In this document: one piece after another, positions 46,401-59,168 of the stretch | Layout of the letters: each line of letters starts with the position of its first letter | Numbering within the stretch: position 1 is the first letter of the stretch | DNA from: Thunnus maccoyii | Lineage: Eukaryota > Chordata > Actinopteri > Scombriformes > Scombridae | Assembly: GCF_910596095.1 (NCBI RefSeq) | Contig: NC_056534.1 | Span: 11,789,490 to 11,853,489, forward strand | Direction of reading: 5' to 3' | DNA: 64,000 bases | Position numbers and translations under genes: made by a program | The notes under the pieces: model-generated | Seen by the model: only the letters and a program-made list of their open reading frames with translations | What the model was told of the DNA's origin: nothing | Database searches by the model: none

Positions 46401-47044
46401 TGAGCACATTTAAAAACAACGCACTTTGATCAAAGTGCTTTACAGATCATTAAAAGAAAAATAAATTGGTAAATAATTAACAGACAAAATTAAAGCAGTT
46501 ATCTAGCCATATTAATAATGAGTAAAACACAATCAAATCAAATTGAATTTGTTACCTGGCTGGGTACTCTTTTGAGCTGAAGTAGTAGAATCTTTCATGT
46601 AGGTAACTGTTTCTTCTGTCCCCTGTGTCAGATTGGCAATTGTTTCCAAATCCTTTTGCATCTTGTCCAAATCTCGACTCACTCCTGGTATATATCTCTG
46701 CATGTAATCAGCCACTCCACATGTAGTTGGACAGTACTTTCCCTGAATACAGACAGAGCATATGAAAAACATCAATTATAGTGTTTTCTCTGATGTACAC
46801 ACAGCAAAAAGATGTCAGGTCACTGTTTATAACTGCATACTTACAAAGCCGTCGTTTGGGTTGCATACTGCAATGCTGTCTCCTCTGGGTTGCTGCACAA
46901 AAAACAACACAAAACTTATTGGTTGGTTGTTGTTCAGCGTAACTGCATCAGTATAATATTCAGCTAAAGTTGGTGACTTACTGCTGATGAGAAGGAGAAA
47001 AGTAACAGAAGTCCTCCTGCCGTTGCCAGAAGTGATGAAGCCAT
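43412..47044 (-). CDS. fgg: Fibrinogen gamma chain
   Basis: Secreted clotting protein made in liver; pairs with the alpha and beta chains. Nine coding exons in transcript order: 47044-46982, 46892-46845, 46742-46556, 46286-46202, 45518-45388, 45006-44873, 44415-44231, 44070-43793, 43596-43412. Total 431 aa; human gamma-A precursor is 437. Signal peptide about residues 1-21 ([18 protein letters not shown]). Disulfide ring motif [12 protein letters not shown]. Sequon N74-L-T corresponds to the human gamma glycosylation site. CSEPCKD closes the coiled coil. The fibrinogen C domain starts at about residue 172 (DCQDIANKG), with calcium loop DKDNDKYDG and polymerisation-pocket residues in [13 protein letters not shown] and FDNGIIW. 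The C-terminus, [14 protein letters not shown], differs from the human AGDV end. Only one cysteine precedes the ring (AVCNPND); human has two. Confidence 0.97.
45365..45385 (-). repeat. fgg: A21 tract at a fgg splice donor
   Basis: On the gene strand the intron after exon 5 reads CAG|GT followed by 21 A. The homopolymer begins at intron position +3. Confidence 0.9.
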
Positions 47045-47110
47045 GTTGCTTTTGCCACCAGTTGTGGTCTTGTCTTCTTGGAGAATGATGATCTGCTCGA
47101 CTTTGTTGGA

Positions 47111-47117
47111 TATTTAT
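47111..47117 (-). promoter_or_regulatory. fgg: TATA-like box for fgg
   Basis: ATAAATA on the gene strand, about 67 bases upstream of the start codon, which leaves room for a 5' leader of about 35-40 bases. No liver-factor site could be called with confidence. Confidence 0.45.
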
Positions 47118-48411
47118 CTGAACAAGGTCCTCAGTTCACTATTTGATAAGAGGTTCATATGCAAACATCCCACTCACCGTGTTGAGACAAAACTGTGACT
47201 CAAATGTCCAATAATGGTCATTGCCGGGATTTGAGGGGGTCAGTAACTGGCTGCTGTTTGTGACTTTCCCATGCACTCCATATTTGCATTTAACTCAGTG
47301 ACGGTAAGTATGACAAAGAGAGTTGAGAGAAATGATGATTCAGTGCTTGATGACATTGACTTGGGTCACCATGAGATAAAAATCAAAGACAAATGACAGT
47401 ATGAGTCATTCCTTAAAGACAAAATGTAATTATAACATGTCCCTGTAAAATATTAACATTGTTCACAACACAAAGTAGCCATGTAAAATACTTGTTTTGG
47501 ATTAGTTAGCAGGTGTTAGTTAAAATCTTTTAAGAGGACATCTCAAACATTTATGCCAATGTGAAAAAAAACAGAAGATGTCAAGAATGACAAAAATAAA
47601 AATAGTCATAGAAGTCAAAACATGATATATGACGTCATTTTGTTTGACTTGTTAAATCAAAAATATGAGGTAGTCAATACAATGATGTTCTAAGTCAGCC
47701 ATTTTACTTTTTGAAATACTATTTTAGCAGCAATGATTTGGATGGCACCAACAAATGAAGCTGTCCTGCTGATAGGGACTTGAGATCAGAAAGCGCTTCT
47801 ATGTGTGGCTATGTGGAGAGCAATCACAGATTATATATTTTGTTGTTTAATTTGGAGAACATGTTGGTATGTTTGTACTTAAGCCTGTTTACGCCAGGAA
47901 AAAAAGAGAAAAAAAGATGAAAATCTAGGAACCATGCATAAAATGTATTATTATTAATAATAATAAAGTGAATGACAGTTTTGACTCATAACTTTGAGTT
48001 ACCGCGAGTATTTTTATTTTTTATCATTCCCAACTCTGTTTTTTATCTGCTCTGGCAGAATTGCGCCTCCATACAACATACAATTCTAAATAAAAGTGCA
48101 CAGTACAGTATATCAAACTGCAGGTAACCATAGCAACATTACCCACTAATTAAGATGTCGCTGGTGAAACGGACCCAGCCATGGGTGAAACTGGCAACAG
48201 ACAAACTTTAAAAAAGGCTTTTTAACAGCCTGTCTTTGAGGATTGGCCATCACCATGCAATTCAAAGGTGTATATTAAATTAACTTAAATTAAATTAAAA
48301 TAACTTGACTCAGGTCAAGAAACAGGCTTTACAGGACACAACAGTTCAGCTAAAAATAAAATACAATATTATTCACACTTTCTTACTTTTTCCCTGAAGT
48401 GTCTACTACAC

Positions 48412-48700
48412 AAGTGGTTCTCAAACTTTTTCATGTCAAGGACCCCTAAACTGACATAAATTAGACCACAGACCCCAATTTGATAAGATTTTGTTTCAGG
48501 GTCCCCATCTGATAAGATTTTTGCTTTTAGATGTTTTATTACAGAAAGTGCCCATGATCCAAATAGTCAAACATTCTGTCATTGTCTTACTTATGGATAG
48601 AATTACAGAGAAAATAAATTATTCCCCTTTTTGCTGGGGACCCCCTGGAACCCCTTTAAGGACCCCTAGGGGTCCCCGGACCCTACTTTGAGAACCACTG
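48412..48700. mobile_element. Short hAT-like MITE
   Basis: Ends AAGTGGTTCTCAAACTTTTT and CTTTGAGAACCACTG are inverted copies. Flanking TACTACAC and CACTAGAC match at 6 of 8 bases. The interior contains repeated GACCCC/GGGGTC blocks that could fold into a hairpin. Confidence 0.65.
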
Positions 48701-50429
48701 CACTAGACTACCACTAGGTGTTGACCTCTGCACTGGAAGGTAAGACCACTAGTGGGAGTGGAACCACAACAAACCAAACATACTATGTGATCAGTGAGCA
48801 CACCTTCAGATGACAAACTTTAAGAATAATGCATTTAATTTACTAAAGAAGTTTGTAGGCTACCTCTCCGACACTGTAGTTCTGGTTGAGGGAAAACTTT
48901 AGTGCAATTATGAGGAAAAATAATTGAGATAAACTTGAATGTTTTCCATGACATTTTCTGTGAGATGCTGTGGGAAAATATATTTCCAGAAGTGTCTTCA
49001 AGAAGCTAAATCTGACTTTTAACTATACTGAAACATAATTGGATTGCAACTGATTACTGATAAAGTAAGAAAAGTGTGTAGATGTGTCTCTGTTGCTGTT
49101 GTGGAACATAAAGTACAGAGTATGTCACTGATGGACCGGACTTTGTAGTCTCAAATAAATATATTACACCTTTATAAAATTGCTGTTAATGGGCAGTTCT
49201 GTATTTCATAAACAGAGGAGCATTAATGATTTACCTCTTATATTCTGGGAAAAAAAAATCTTCTGATTTACTTTTCCGAGAAAACAAAGCAGCTTTTTCT
49301 CAGGCTTAATTTGTAAGGAGCACACGTGCAGCTGAGCTAGTGTTGACTGAACTGGAGCCAAACACACTGGTGCAAGACAGTTGATCAATAAAAGAGAGTA
49401 CAGAAAGTGAATTTTCATCAGTGTTCCCCCATTTTACATGAAAAACATATCAGACAATGATGCCTGATTATGATCTTCTTCATCAGCTCCTAAACATGCT
49501 GGATGAAAAATTGAATAAATCCATGTTTCTATATTTCAAATATGTGGAAACCCAACCAACTAACAACAGGCAAGCACCTTGTTTGTAATTGATGGTGGTT
49601 TATATTCCAAGTGGTATTTTAGTGTTTTTATGTAGATGAGCATTTTGTTCCACTCAATCCATCTCTCTCAATAATCTAATTAGGCGGATTATGTTAATCA
49701 GCAGTACTTACAAATGCATTTTTCTCCAAGGGTTTATGATATTTGCCAAAATTCAAGAAGCCTCTGAAGTGGAAAATTAAACACAACAACTCTCTGAGGA
49801 CACTGAACACAGAGGAGATCCTCTCTGTGTTTTTGTTGGACTTTGGGGCTTTAGTAACTTTTTGTAGATTTTACATCCTACAGTATTTAAAAAATAAGTT
49901 ATGGTGTGTACTTTTAGGCTGATTCTTGGAGTTTTTGAATAGATATATTTAAATTTGACCACTTTTAGGTCAATAAATAAATAAAAGATTCAGTATTTTC
50001 CATTAAGAATACCTTTTACAAAAAGTATAACTGAACTGTTGAATAAATAAATACAAATAATTTACTTGATTTATCACTATTTGGACTATTTCTAAAATCC
50101 TGGCAATGTTGCCCATCAATCATTCAAAATCAAGCAGTCAAAGTGAAACAATAAAGTCAAAATAAAACATTAAATTAAGGACAACAAAGAGCTCAATACA
50201 TACTTTGTACTACTCGTTGCACTCACATACAGTACAAAGTACAGTATTATGGACCTTAGATTAACAAGAATAAGTGAGTACAGCCTTTCTAGATCCTTAG
50301 TTTATCATGTTAGCATACTAACACTTGATAATTAGGACTAAACACAAACCACAGCCCAGGTTGATGTGAATGTTATTGGTTTCCCAAAGTATTAGACAAT
50401 ATAAAATTATATACGACTTATGAACTTAC

Positions 50430-50433
<4 letters not shown>

Positions 50434-50466
<33 letters not shown>
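50434..50466. repeat. (GAT)11 microsatellite
   Basis: Eleven perfect GAT units. Confidence 0.95.
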
Positions 50467-50467
<1 letters not shown>

Positions 50468-50960
50468 ACTTTCAACGACATGGTGGTGATGGAGGTAGAG
50501 TCGTTGCCATGAACATTCATGTCCCTGTCAGCATGAATTGTAATAATTATGGTGATTCTTTAACATTTTATCTGGCGCCATCATCAGGTCAAAATGTCAG
50601 TTTGTCCAATAGTTTAGTTTATAAGCAAATATCTGCAAAACTAATAACAATCCTATCAGTGTCAGCTGTACGTTGTGTTTAGTGCCAATTAACAGATGTT
50701 TGGCACAATATAATTGTCAGCAACAAGTGGCTAACAATTGTTGCTAACAATTTTTAGCCACTCTAGGGGGGCTCTGGACTCACAACCTCAGTTTTTCTGA
50801 GACACAGACTGCGGCCAGGGTCAGGGAATCAGTAGACACACAATCAAGTATCAATTGTTAACAAAGAGCTGAATACAAAAGGCATTATTTGCCTGAATCT
50901 GATTGCACTGACACACAATACAGTGACAAAAAAGCAGCTCAGATAATCAGGAGGGCTGTT

Positions 50961-52150
50961 CTACAAGTGTGGTGCAGCAGAGCAGAAGGCTTGATCCCCC
51001 ATGATGGTGCGGAGCTTAGTACTGGGCACCCAGGGGAGCAAGCTGCTGGCAGCTCTGAGAGTGCGGATGGAGATTTGTGGTGTGATCAGTTCCTGTAGAT
51101 AGAGAGGTGCATGTCCGTGGATGGACTTATATATGAGTAGCATATGTTCGTGTTTTTACACTTTCATCAGGATCCTGGCAGTGCTGTTCTGCCAGGGATC
51201 CCTGTGAAGAGCGCATTGCAGTAGTCCAGGCCTGGTTGAGCACAAACTGGAGGAAATTTGTGCTTTATCTCCTTTAGACAGTTGCTGAGGCATGACATAG
51301 CTGTAGAAGGGCTTGGGCAGTTTTGATGTACAGCTGGGTATCATCAGTATAACAATAAAAAGACACCCCATATCTGCTGATGACACATCCAAGGTGGAGC
51401 ATGTAGAGAGTAAACAGGATGAGACCGAGAACAGATCCTTGTGGAACACCACAGATGGCAAGGAGCGATCTAGACCTGCATGCTCCCAGTGAGAATTACT
51501 CAGTCCTACTGGAAAGGCAGGACTGAAACCACTTAAGTGCAGAGTCCGACAGTCCAATGGTGGTGTGAAGGTGCTCTAAGAGGAAAGTGTGATAAACAGT
51601 GTCAAATGCAGCGCTCAGGTCAAGGAGAATCAGGAGAGAAGAGAACCCTGCCTCAGCTGCCCTCAGAAGGTCATTCACAACCCTGAGCAGAGCTGTTTCA
51701 GAGCTGTGTGCTGAATGAAAACCTGACTGAAATTTTTCAAATAGGTTGTTGTGTTTAAGGTGGTCCTGAAGCCCAGAAGCAACCACTTTCTCCAACACCT
51801 TGGACAGGAAAGGGAGGTTGGAGATAGGTCTGTAGCTGGCAAGAACTTCTTGGTCCAGGGTAGGCTTCTTGAGGAGGGTACAGACGACTGCGACCTTGAG
51901 AACAGATGGGACACTACCAGTTTGAAGGGAGAGGTTGACAATTAGGGTGAGAATAGGTAAGTATGATTGAGCAGAGCTGTGGGAATGGGGTCCAGGGCAT
52001 AAGTACAGGGTTTCATCTGAGGATTTCCTCAATGTGGCTCTGCTTGATGCCAGTTAAACGCAGTAGAGACAGTGAGCTCCCAGACAGAGGGTCGATGACT
52101 GGAGGAGGCAGAGAGGAAGAGCTGGACCTCAGAGGGCGGATGTTGTTGAC
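50961..52150 (-). pseudogene. Decayed LINE reverse transcriptase (CR1/L2-like)
   Basis: Gene-strand frames give ASYRPISNLPFLSKVLEKVV, then LDLSAAFDTVYHTFLLEHL, then after a frame change the catalytic box region CYTDDTQLY (near 51330-51350), and a C-terminal piece LLIYKSIHGHAPLYLQELIT (50961-51143). Order and motifs fit the reverse transcriptase of a non-LTR retrotransposon. Frameshifts between pieces and the missing 5' part show it is dead. CR1/L2 clade is inferred from motif style only. Confidence 0.8.
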
Positions 52151-55100
52151 CTTCAAATATGATATGAGTGATTACCACCGTGATGTTCAGAATTTTACAT
52201 TTTGATGTAGAGGGAAAAAACACTCTATACTGATCTGTTCTATGTGTAAAGACAAGAAATTGTATGGAAATTAAGGTAGATTTACATATCTCATTTCACA
52301 TTTCCAGGATATTAAAAATGCCTGATCACATCTTATTTCAGTCATGTTTATCTCGCCTCATTGCTCTGGTTTCATGTGGTTGCTGCTTGTTTGAGTCACA
52401 GTTAATGGAAATACACCTCTTCTCATGTGATAGATGAGTTTTGAGGCCTCTTCTTTTGGCAAGAATCCCACATTCAAAAAAAATTGCCCACTGTGGATTT
52501 TAAGGTTAGAAAGTCAGTGGGGTAATGGATCCATTACTTCAACATTACAAATTACTGTATATGCAAGTTTTACCCCTGCCTGGGGAAGGTGAGTTATGGT
52601 GATATCTCTGAGTATAGTACCATATGTTTCTTTTTGACTGAGGAATGTTTGCAGTTAGCTTCATACCGTTCAAGGCACTTTACACTGGGCTCCAATATGT
52701 TGTATGAATGTTGTACGTACAGTAGGAAATTGAAGTAGTTGTTGATACAGATTAGATATTCTTCAGGGCGCTCATGGCAAACACACCTCTTTTTTATTAC
52801 ATCAGAACAAACAGTGAAGATACATGTGACAAAATAGAGCTTAATAAAGCTTCATCTGTGGGCCTCCTGTTGACATTAGATGATAAATCTTACCTTAACT
52901 ACCTCTGTGTGACCTGGTTTTATTATGTGGGAAAAAACAGGCCCAAGACGGATATAAAGCCTCGCTGACCTGAGAATGAACTGCCAGGCCCATGAACCTA
53001 AACAGTGCTGAACTTTTGCTGAACTGGCCTCTTTGTGTAGGAACACCAGATGGAAAGTGTCTCTTTCTTTCTCTAAGTGCCATGAACACATGGGCACTCT
53101 CTCTGAATACTGTGTCCTGGATGTTAAGATGTGTTTTGGAGTGTTGTTTTTATTGATGTATTCAGACACTGATGCCAAGCTGACATGCTTACATTATGTG
53201 TTCTTTTAACTGGATGCAAAGCAACAGAAAAGCAGTACAAAGTTATTAGCTGCTGCCAAATGTTTACCCTGTAAATCAAGCATAGTGCTGAATCATTGTT
53301 TTTTCCTGAAAACATAAGAAATGTATCCGTCGGTAATCAACTTAAAAGTGAGCATAGTCCACAGGTGGTCTGACCAGGAATTAAATTTAAAGAGCCTTGT
53401 TAGAGTCCCCCATTGGCCACAACTATAAGTCTGGAGCCTTTTGACCATGGTGTAAATCTCCCCAGGACAGAGGGCAAAGGTTTGTTGTAATGCCACCTCA
53501 GGGTTCAACCTGTGGTCACAGACGGTAAGTCGACTCAGCTGAGTATGGTATGATCCAAGGTAAAACATGCAGCTGGTTGACACTTTGTTGTCCATACAAC
53601 ATACAGTATATGACTGGTGTAATAAATAGATAATGTTAATCTTTGAAACATCGTCCATATGATGCTGCAGTCTTGACAGTGACTGTATTAGAATCAATAT
53701 TTGTATCCCTGAGCATCTGCTGAGTTGACTTATGTTACTCCTAATATTATCACTGACGCATGGATTTATTATATTGTGCTCTGCTTCCATGTTTAATTTG
53801 CTGTTAGCTGATTGGAGTGGGTTCATTTTGTTCTGCTACAATGCAATCATGTGGGACCTACCTTTCATGTTAACCTTGTTACTCCTTGCCCTGGTTGATT
53901 TACGTTGTTTTCGTTTGGTGTTCCATCAAAGAAATTACAATTTCTTCCAAACCAACCTGTCAAAGATAACAAATGATTAAAGACTACAAAAATATCAGAT
54001 GCATTTAATGTCTTAGGCCCCCCAAATTGTCTCATTCCTCAGGTAGATGTTTGATGGCTGTTTTGGGCTGAATACAGATAGCCCATATTTGGAGTTTTTA
54101 TTCACTATAGTGGTTTTTTGAGATTTCTATGAGTCTAGAAGTAGACATGCACATGAATGATGTGTGAACATCTTTATTTTAGGCTCTGAAATTACGCTTT
54201 CTTGAGGAATTCAAGAAGCTTCTACAATGAAAACACAGCAGTCTTTTTATTAAGTCCATGCATTTTTAATGTTTCATCTTGTAGCTGCTATACCATATAG
54301 CTATACCATATTTTCCTTTTAGGCTAATTCAGGTATTTTTTAGAATCAATATGTTTAAATTTAATTATACTTATAGAGCCAACCAACCAACCAACCAACT
54401 AAGTAACTAAAGGACTCTGAATTGAGGGGAGTGTATGTGAAGGACATATAAACAAAATACATCTTTATTTTAGGCGCTGATATGAATGCTCATTTTGTTT
54501 AAAGGACTGCTAAACTAAATCCTGTACATTTACATACAGGTAGCAGTAAAAATAGTTCTTTGTGTGTAAAAAAAACCAAACCTGTTTCAAACTAAATAGT
54601 CAGAATTTAGATGTTCACAAACAAGCTTAACTGATGATGAATTTGTGTTAAGTTTGAATTTATCACTGACTGGTCATAAAAATAACAGAACAGCATAAAT
54701 TGGATTCATTGTTGAATGACTTTGAATATTATTTAAGTGAAATCATTTAAGGTTTGAGTGGTAGTGTTGATAGTGCACCACTACACAAACAGAGTGGGAG
54801 TTGAACCTCTGCTTTTGCTTATAATTAGTGAACGTAACTATATCAATTCTGACTTGTAAATTCTCCAGGTAAGAAGTTTAAGATTCGAGCTGTACTGTAG
54901 TGTTGTACTGTATACTCATTAATCACACACACTTCCTCAAAAGTAGGGCATGCTTTGTGGGTCAAATTAGCTTTCTCCAAGACTGGAAAAGCGGCTGGTC
55001 TAAGTTAAATACCAGCCATCATTTATCCCTTTTTGCAAGGATTTTATAGTATCTAGGTCAGCACATGTACTCTAACAAATAATTCAAGGACAAAAGATCA

Positions 55101-56820
55101 AAAAGGGTGAAGCAGTTCTCAAGGTTTTTTCTAGGTTAGAAGATGAGCGTGTAACTGAAGCCTACAGGATTAAGGTAATCTGGTCAAAGGAATGTTTTAT
55201 CTCATCATATGCCTCCTCTGAGAAAGCGCAGGCCGTCGAGCGCAGCCTGCTTTTTTCCCTCCAAGTCTGATCCTGGGTTGATGATGGGACAGAACAGAGT
55301 GGCCACTGTGAGACAACAAAGTCCACCGCCCACCAGCTCCCCTGCACATTTATTGTCTGGAGGGTAATCAGTTTAATAGTCTAATTAGAATTTTTATAGT
55401 GGTAGTCAAACAACACGGCAATAAGCAAAGGTTGTAAGATTCTCAACAAAACAGATGTTCAAATGACAGTTTGATTGAAAGGATATATTTTTATTGTATT
55501 TAATTTTTCATGACCCCAATGACATTTCACTTTGTAAATGACATACATGAGCAAACAATTTGGCACTTTCCACACTCTGCTGCATATTTGAACCCAAATT
55601 TGAAGTCTATATGCTTTGAGTCTGTAAAGATAAAGAGAAATCCACAAATTCCATCTGCTTCTCAAAAAACACCGAATGTATTCCCCTCTAGCTAATGTAA
55701 GTTTAATGACTAACATTTTTCATTTTTTCTAAGTGATAAGTTGACATGTTATCAGTCATGTACTTGTCTCCTGACACGCTCCATTTAAAGGATAGGGTCA
55801 TAACTTTTCAAGTCTGTTCTAAAACAATATTCAGGTGCCACAATGAACACTGACACATGTTTTTCTTGCTGTAATCATTTTTTCTGTTCATATTGACCAT
55901 TAAGAAATCACATCACATGCACTGAAAGCACATTTGGAGGAGATCCTCTAATGTCCAGTATGTACAGGAGGAATGATTACAATGAGCAAAACCTGTTTAA
56001 ATGTTCATATGGGCACCTGATGTTTTAAGACAGACTTGAAAAATTGTGCTGATAATTGTATGGAGTTTTTTCTCTGAAAACAACTGCCAACTGTGGCTGG
56101 AAATGATACTGATGAGAGCTGTAAGAATGAACCAAAACAGTAAAGATGTGGGTCACAAAACCAAAACAATGAACTGAGAGAAGCTAAAGTTGTACAAAGA
56201 GTTGAGTGGTAATGCTCTATGAGTTCATCAGCGATGCCTTTCACATTACACATAGTCATTACTTATATGAAAATATTGATAAGTGCAGCTTTAAAGTACC
56301 AACAGTGAATATGGGGTGTTGTGAAGTGACAGCTTCTTGATGTGACTGCATCAGTCTTTCTTTAAATCTTTTTTTTTTTTCAATTCTTCAATAAAATGCT
56401 GCTGCTATAATATAAATATCACCAAAATATGCTTTTATGCCCATTTTCTTCAAGAATGGCAGCTAGAGTCAAAACACACACAGTACAACAGCATTTGGCA
56501 ACTATACTGCACACAGCTGACCAACTTTTGGATAATTTTATATGCAACCCTTGCTTTCAAATCTATGCCACTGATTGATTAATTATCTCCGTATCAGCTT
56601 TATTGTCCTTTATTATCTTTTATTTCTCTAGAAATGTTTCTTTTAAATAAGACTATACAGCTATTTCTCTGCTTTACTGCAGCTGGTGAGAACCCAATGA
56701 AAGGGTTTAATCTGGTGTTAGTAGAGATCAAAACATCTCTGAGAGTTGGAAAAACACGCAGCAGAAAAAATGCAAGATGCTGAGGAGGTGAAAGAAGGAG
56801 AATGCACACGTGCACAAGAT
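52151..56820. other. Intergenic region between the LINE and the lrat genes
   Basis: No supported gene. A 177-codon minus-strand frame (53293-53826) matches no family I recognise. A GC-richer block at about 55190-55400 may be regulatory. 54379-54399 is a short CCAA repeat, and about 56080-56300 is a copy of the 32.5 kb dispersed repeat. Confidence 0.5.
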
Positions 56821-56829
56821 CACTCATGG

Positions 56830-56888
56830 CCAATCGTGTCCTCGGGATTTCCTCAGTTTTCTCCTCCTCGTGCCAGTCAGGATAAAAA
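56830..56888 (+). promoter_or_regulatory. lrat: CCAAT and TATA-like boxes for the first lrat gene
   Basis: CCAAT at 56830-56834 and ATAAAAA at 56882-56888, the latter about 53 bases before the start codon. Spacing suits a promoter with a very short leader, unless an upstream 5' exon exists. Confidence 0.5.
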
Positions 56889-56940
56889 CCTCACGTTCAC
56901 TGAAGCACTTTAGGATATTTTCCACGGGGAAACTCTCACG

Positions 56941-58738
56941 ATGCTGCAGCTGTTGGCATTCCTGGTGGAGAAGCTCTCTCTTCTCTCCAACTTCAAACTT
57001 TTTGAGTCCAGTTGGTCGGACGCTGAGGAGAAGGAGTGCCCGGCGCAGCGTGGCCCCCCGCGGCCCCTCCAGAGAGGAGACCTGCTGGAGGTCCCCAGAA
57101 CCCTTTTCACCCACTACGGCATTTATTTAGGTGACAATAAAGTCGCACACCTGATCCCAGACATCCTCCCTGTGTTCACAAACGACACGAAGCTGATCAG
57201 TTCTGTCATAACCAACAAGAGACTCATCCTCGGCTGCATCTACAGGTGCGCCACAGTGCGCGTGGACACATTGGAGGACTTTGCTTATGGTTCCAACATA
57301 CTGGTTAACCATGTGGACAAAATGATGAAGAAGCCAGCATTAAACAATGAAGATGTCGCCAAGAGAGCTGAGAAACTCATCGGTGCCATCCGCTACAGTC
57401 TGCTGTGGAATAACTGCGAACACTTTGTGACATACTGCAGATACGGATCTGCAGCGAGTCGGCAAACAGAGAAGGTAGCACCATACTCTTGATTAAACTA
57501 GTGCTGGAATAAATGCGTAGCCTACCCAATGTCATTTAAGTGACTGATTCTGTAAATGGCATGTCTGTATGCTATTAGTTATAGGCTATCTGCACATTTA
57601 ACCTACTGCATTCCTACAATAGGTGCAGGGACGTAGCAAGGATTTTAGAAATACTGGGACCATGAGGCCCCTACAGCACATTACCTCCCTCAGACATTTT
57701 GACCAAACCCTTGAAATAAAGCTTGGATGATTTTTCATATTTATGCAGCTGTTTTATATTCCAACTGAAAGTTTCAAAGCATTTTTCAGACTGCATGTCC
57801 TTCTGGTACTGTAGTTAAATTTCTGTATCTATTTTTATCTATTTTTGACATGACTTAAGTGTCCTCAGTAGTTACAGCCCTGGATAGATAAACAGTAATT
57901 CAGGCTGTCTGGTCCCCTTCTGTTTTCTTAAAATTAATTTCTCTGCAAAATTAATTTCTCTGCATTTTGTATGTTCATTTAACTGTTGTCCTTGGTGTCC
58001 TGATTGGTTGATACAACCCTCAGTGTAGTTCAACTCATGCTTATACTTAATCAGCACAGAAACAAATAAGCTATTTATTCACTCTAGTTTGCCAGATTAG
58101 TTTTTGTTTCATCTTCAGGGTTAACTGAGAAGTATTGTTGATAGTAACTGGTTTGGTTTTAGGGAATATAGGGCTGCAACTAACAATTATTTTCATTATC
58201 AATTAATCTGTTGATTATTTTCTTGACTAATCAATTAGTGGTTTAGTCTATAAAATGTCAGAAAACGGTGAAGATTGTCGGTCACTGTTACCCAGAGCCC
58301 AAGGTGCAACAGTTCACAACCCAAAGATATTCAGTTCGAGATGATTTCAATATTTTTTCTTTAAAAATGGCTCAAAACGATTAATCGATTATCAAAACAA
58401 TTGTTGATTAATTTTCTGTTGATCGACTAATCGATGAATCCTTGCAGCCCAAAATGAATTCTTGCCAGGTTCCAGCCAATCATACATTTTCTGCAGCTTT
58501 GATGTAAAATTTTAAACTTTATTGAGCTATTTCACAGAAAATGTTAAACAAGTATAAAGTAATAAGTGTTTTTCTTTCCTTGCAGTTTTGCGAGTGCCTA
58601 AAATCAATCATCAGAGACCAGCGCAGCGTCATTGCTACAGGACTGCTCGGAATGATCTCCATTGTCTGTTTCGGCATGGCACCTTCAACTACATTACCCA
58701 CAGTTCTTATTCCCTTCACGCTCTGGATGGCTGGTTAA
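56941..58738 (+). CDS. lrat: Lecithin-retinol acyltransferase, tandem copy 1
   Basis: Transfers an acyl group from phosphatidylcholine to all-trans-retinol, making retinyl esters in the ER membrane. Two coding exons, 56941-57474 and 58586-58738 (phase 0), give 228 aa; human LRAT is 230. A hydrophobic N-terminal helix ([12 protein letters not shown]) precedes [20 protein letters not shown]. The expected triad is H58 (THYG), H70 (VAHL) and C159 (NNCEHF). Exon 2 encodes a C-terminal membrane anchor ([18 protein letters not shown]...[11 protein letters not shown]). Synteny with fgg supports orthology. Zebrafish has a comparable tandem pair named lratb.1 and lratb.2; I cannot tell which of those names fits this copy. 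Confidence 0.96.
58169..58450. mobile_element. MITE in the lrat intron
   Basis: TAGGGCTGCAACTAACAATT at the left and CGATGAATCCTTGCAGCCC at the right, with internal ATTAATCGATTATC blocks. Same family as 22599-22902. It ends about 135 bp before lrat exon 2. Confidence 0.65.
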
Positions 58739-59162
58739 AAAGGAGCTCAGCACAAAGACCTGCAAACAAACTGAATTGTACTTTTACTCGGCAAAGACTG
58801 ACCGGAAACCTCCTCAGAATAGCGTTTCCTCTGCACTCCATGTCTATGATGCCTTATGAAAATACTTGGTACTTTCATTTTATTATGTAGAGAATGTTGT
58901 CTGTTTTGTCTTGTTACATGTACTAATAGTTTACTACGTGCCTTATAAGTGTGTGCTCATAAAACTGGAGGTAAATATGTTAATTCTTTATATAAGAATA
59001 TAGTTTGTGATTCATTTTTCCTAACATTCATGCTTACCACAAAAGTGAATATACTGTGGCGAAATGACAATAACTGACTATATCTTGAGTATTATCATGT
59101 ATGTAAAGTTGATATTTTATAGTAGCATACTTAATATAATGTTGTAAATATGACAAATGTTT

Positions 59163-59168
59163 AATAAA
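59163..59168 (+). terminator. lrat: Poly(A) signal AATAAA for lrat copy 1
   Basis: 425 bases after the stop codon and about 730 bases before the start of copy 2. Confidence 0.6.

Larger units (their letters stand above)
47118..50960. other. Intergenic region upstream of fgg
   Basis: AT-rich, without a supported gene. It holds a hAT-like element (48412-48700) and a GAT microsatellite (50434-50466). Liver regulatory elements of fgg could lie here but none is identified. Confidence 0.5.

Noticed and set aside
58588..58890. 100-aa plus frame overlapping lrat exon 2
   Set aside because: It is a different frame over the true second exon, which reads in phase from the lrat donor and ends at the expected C-terminal anchor.
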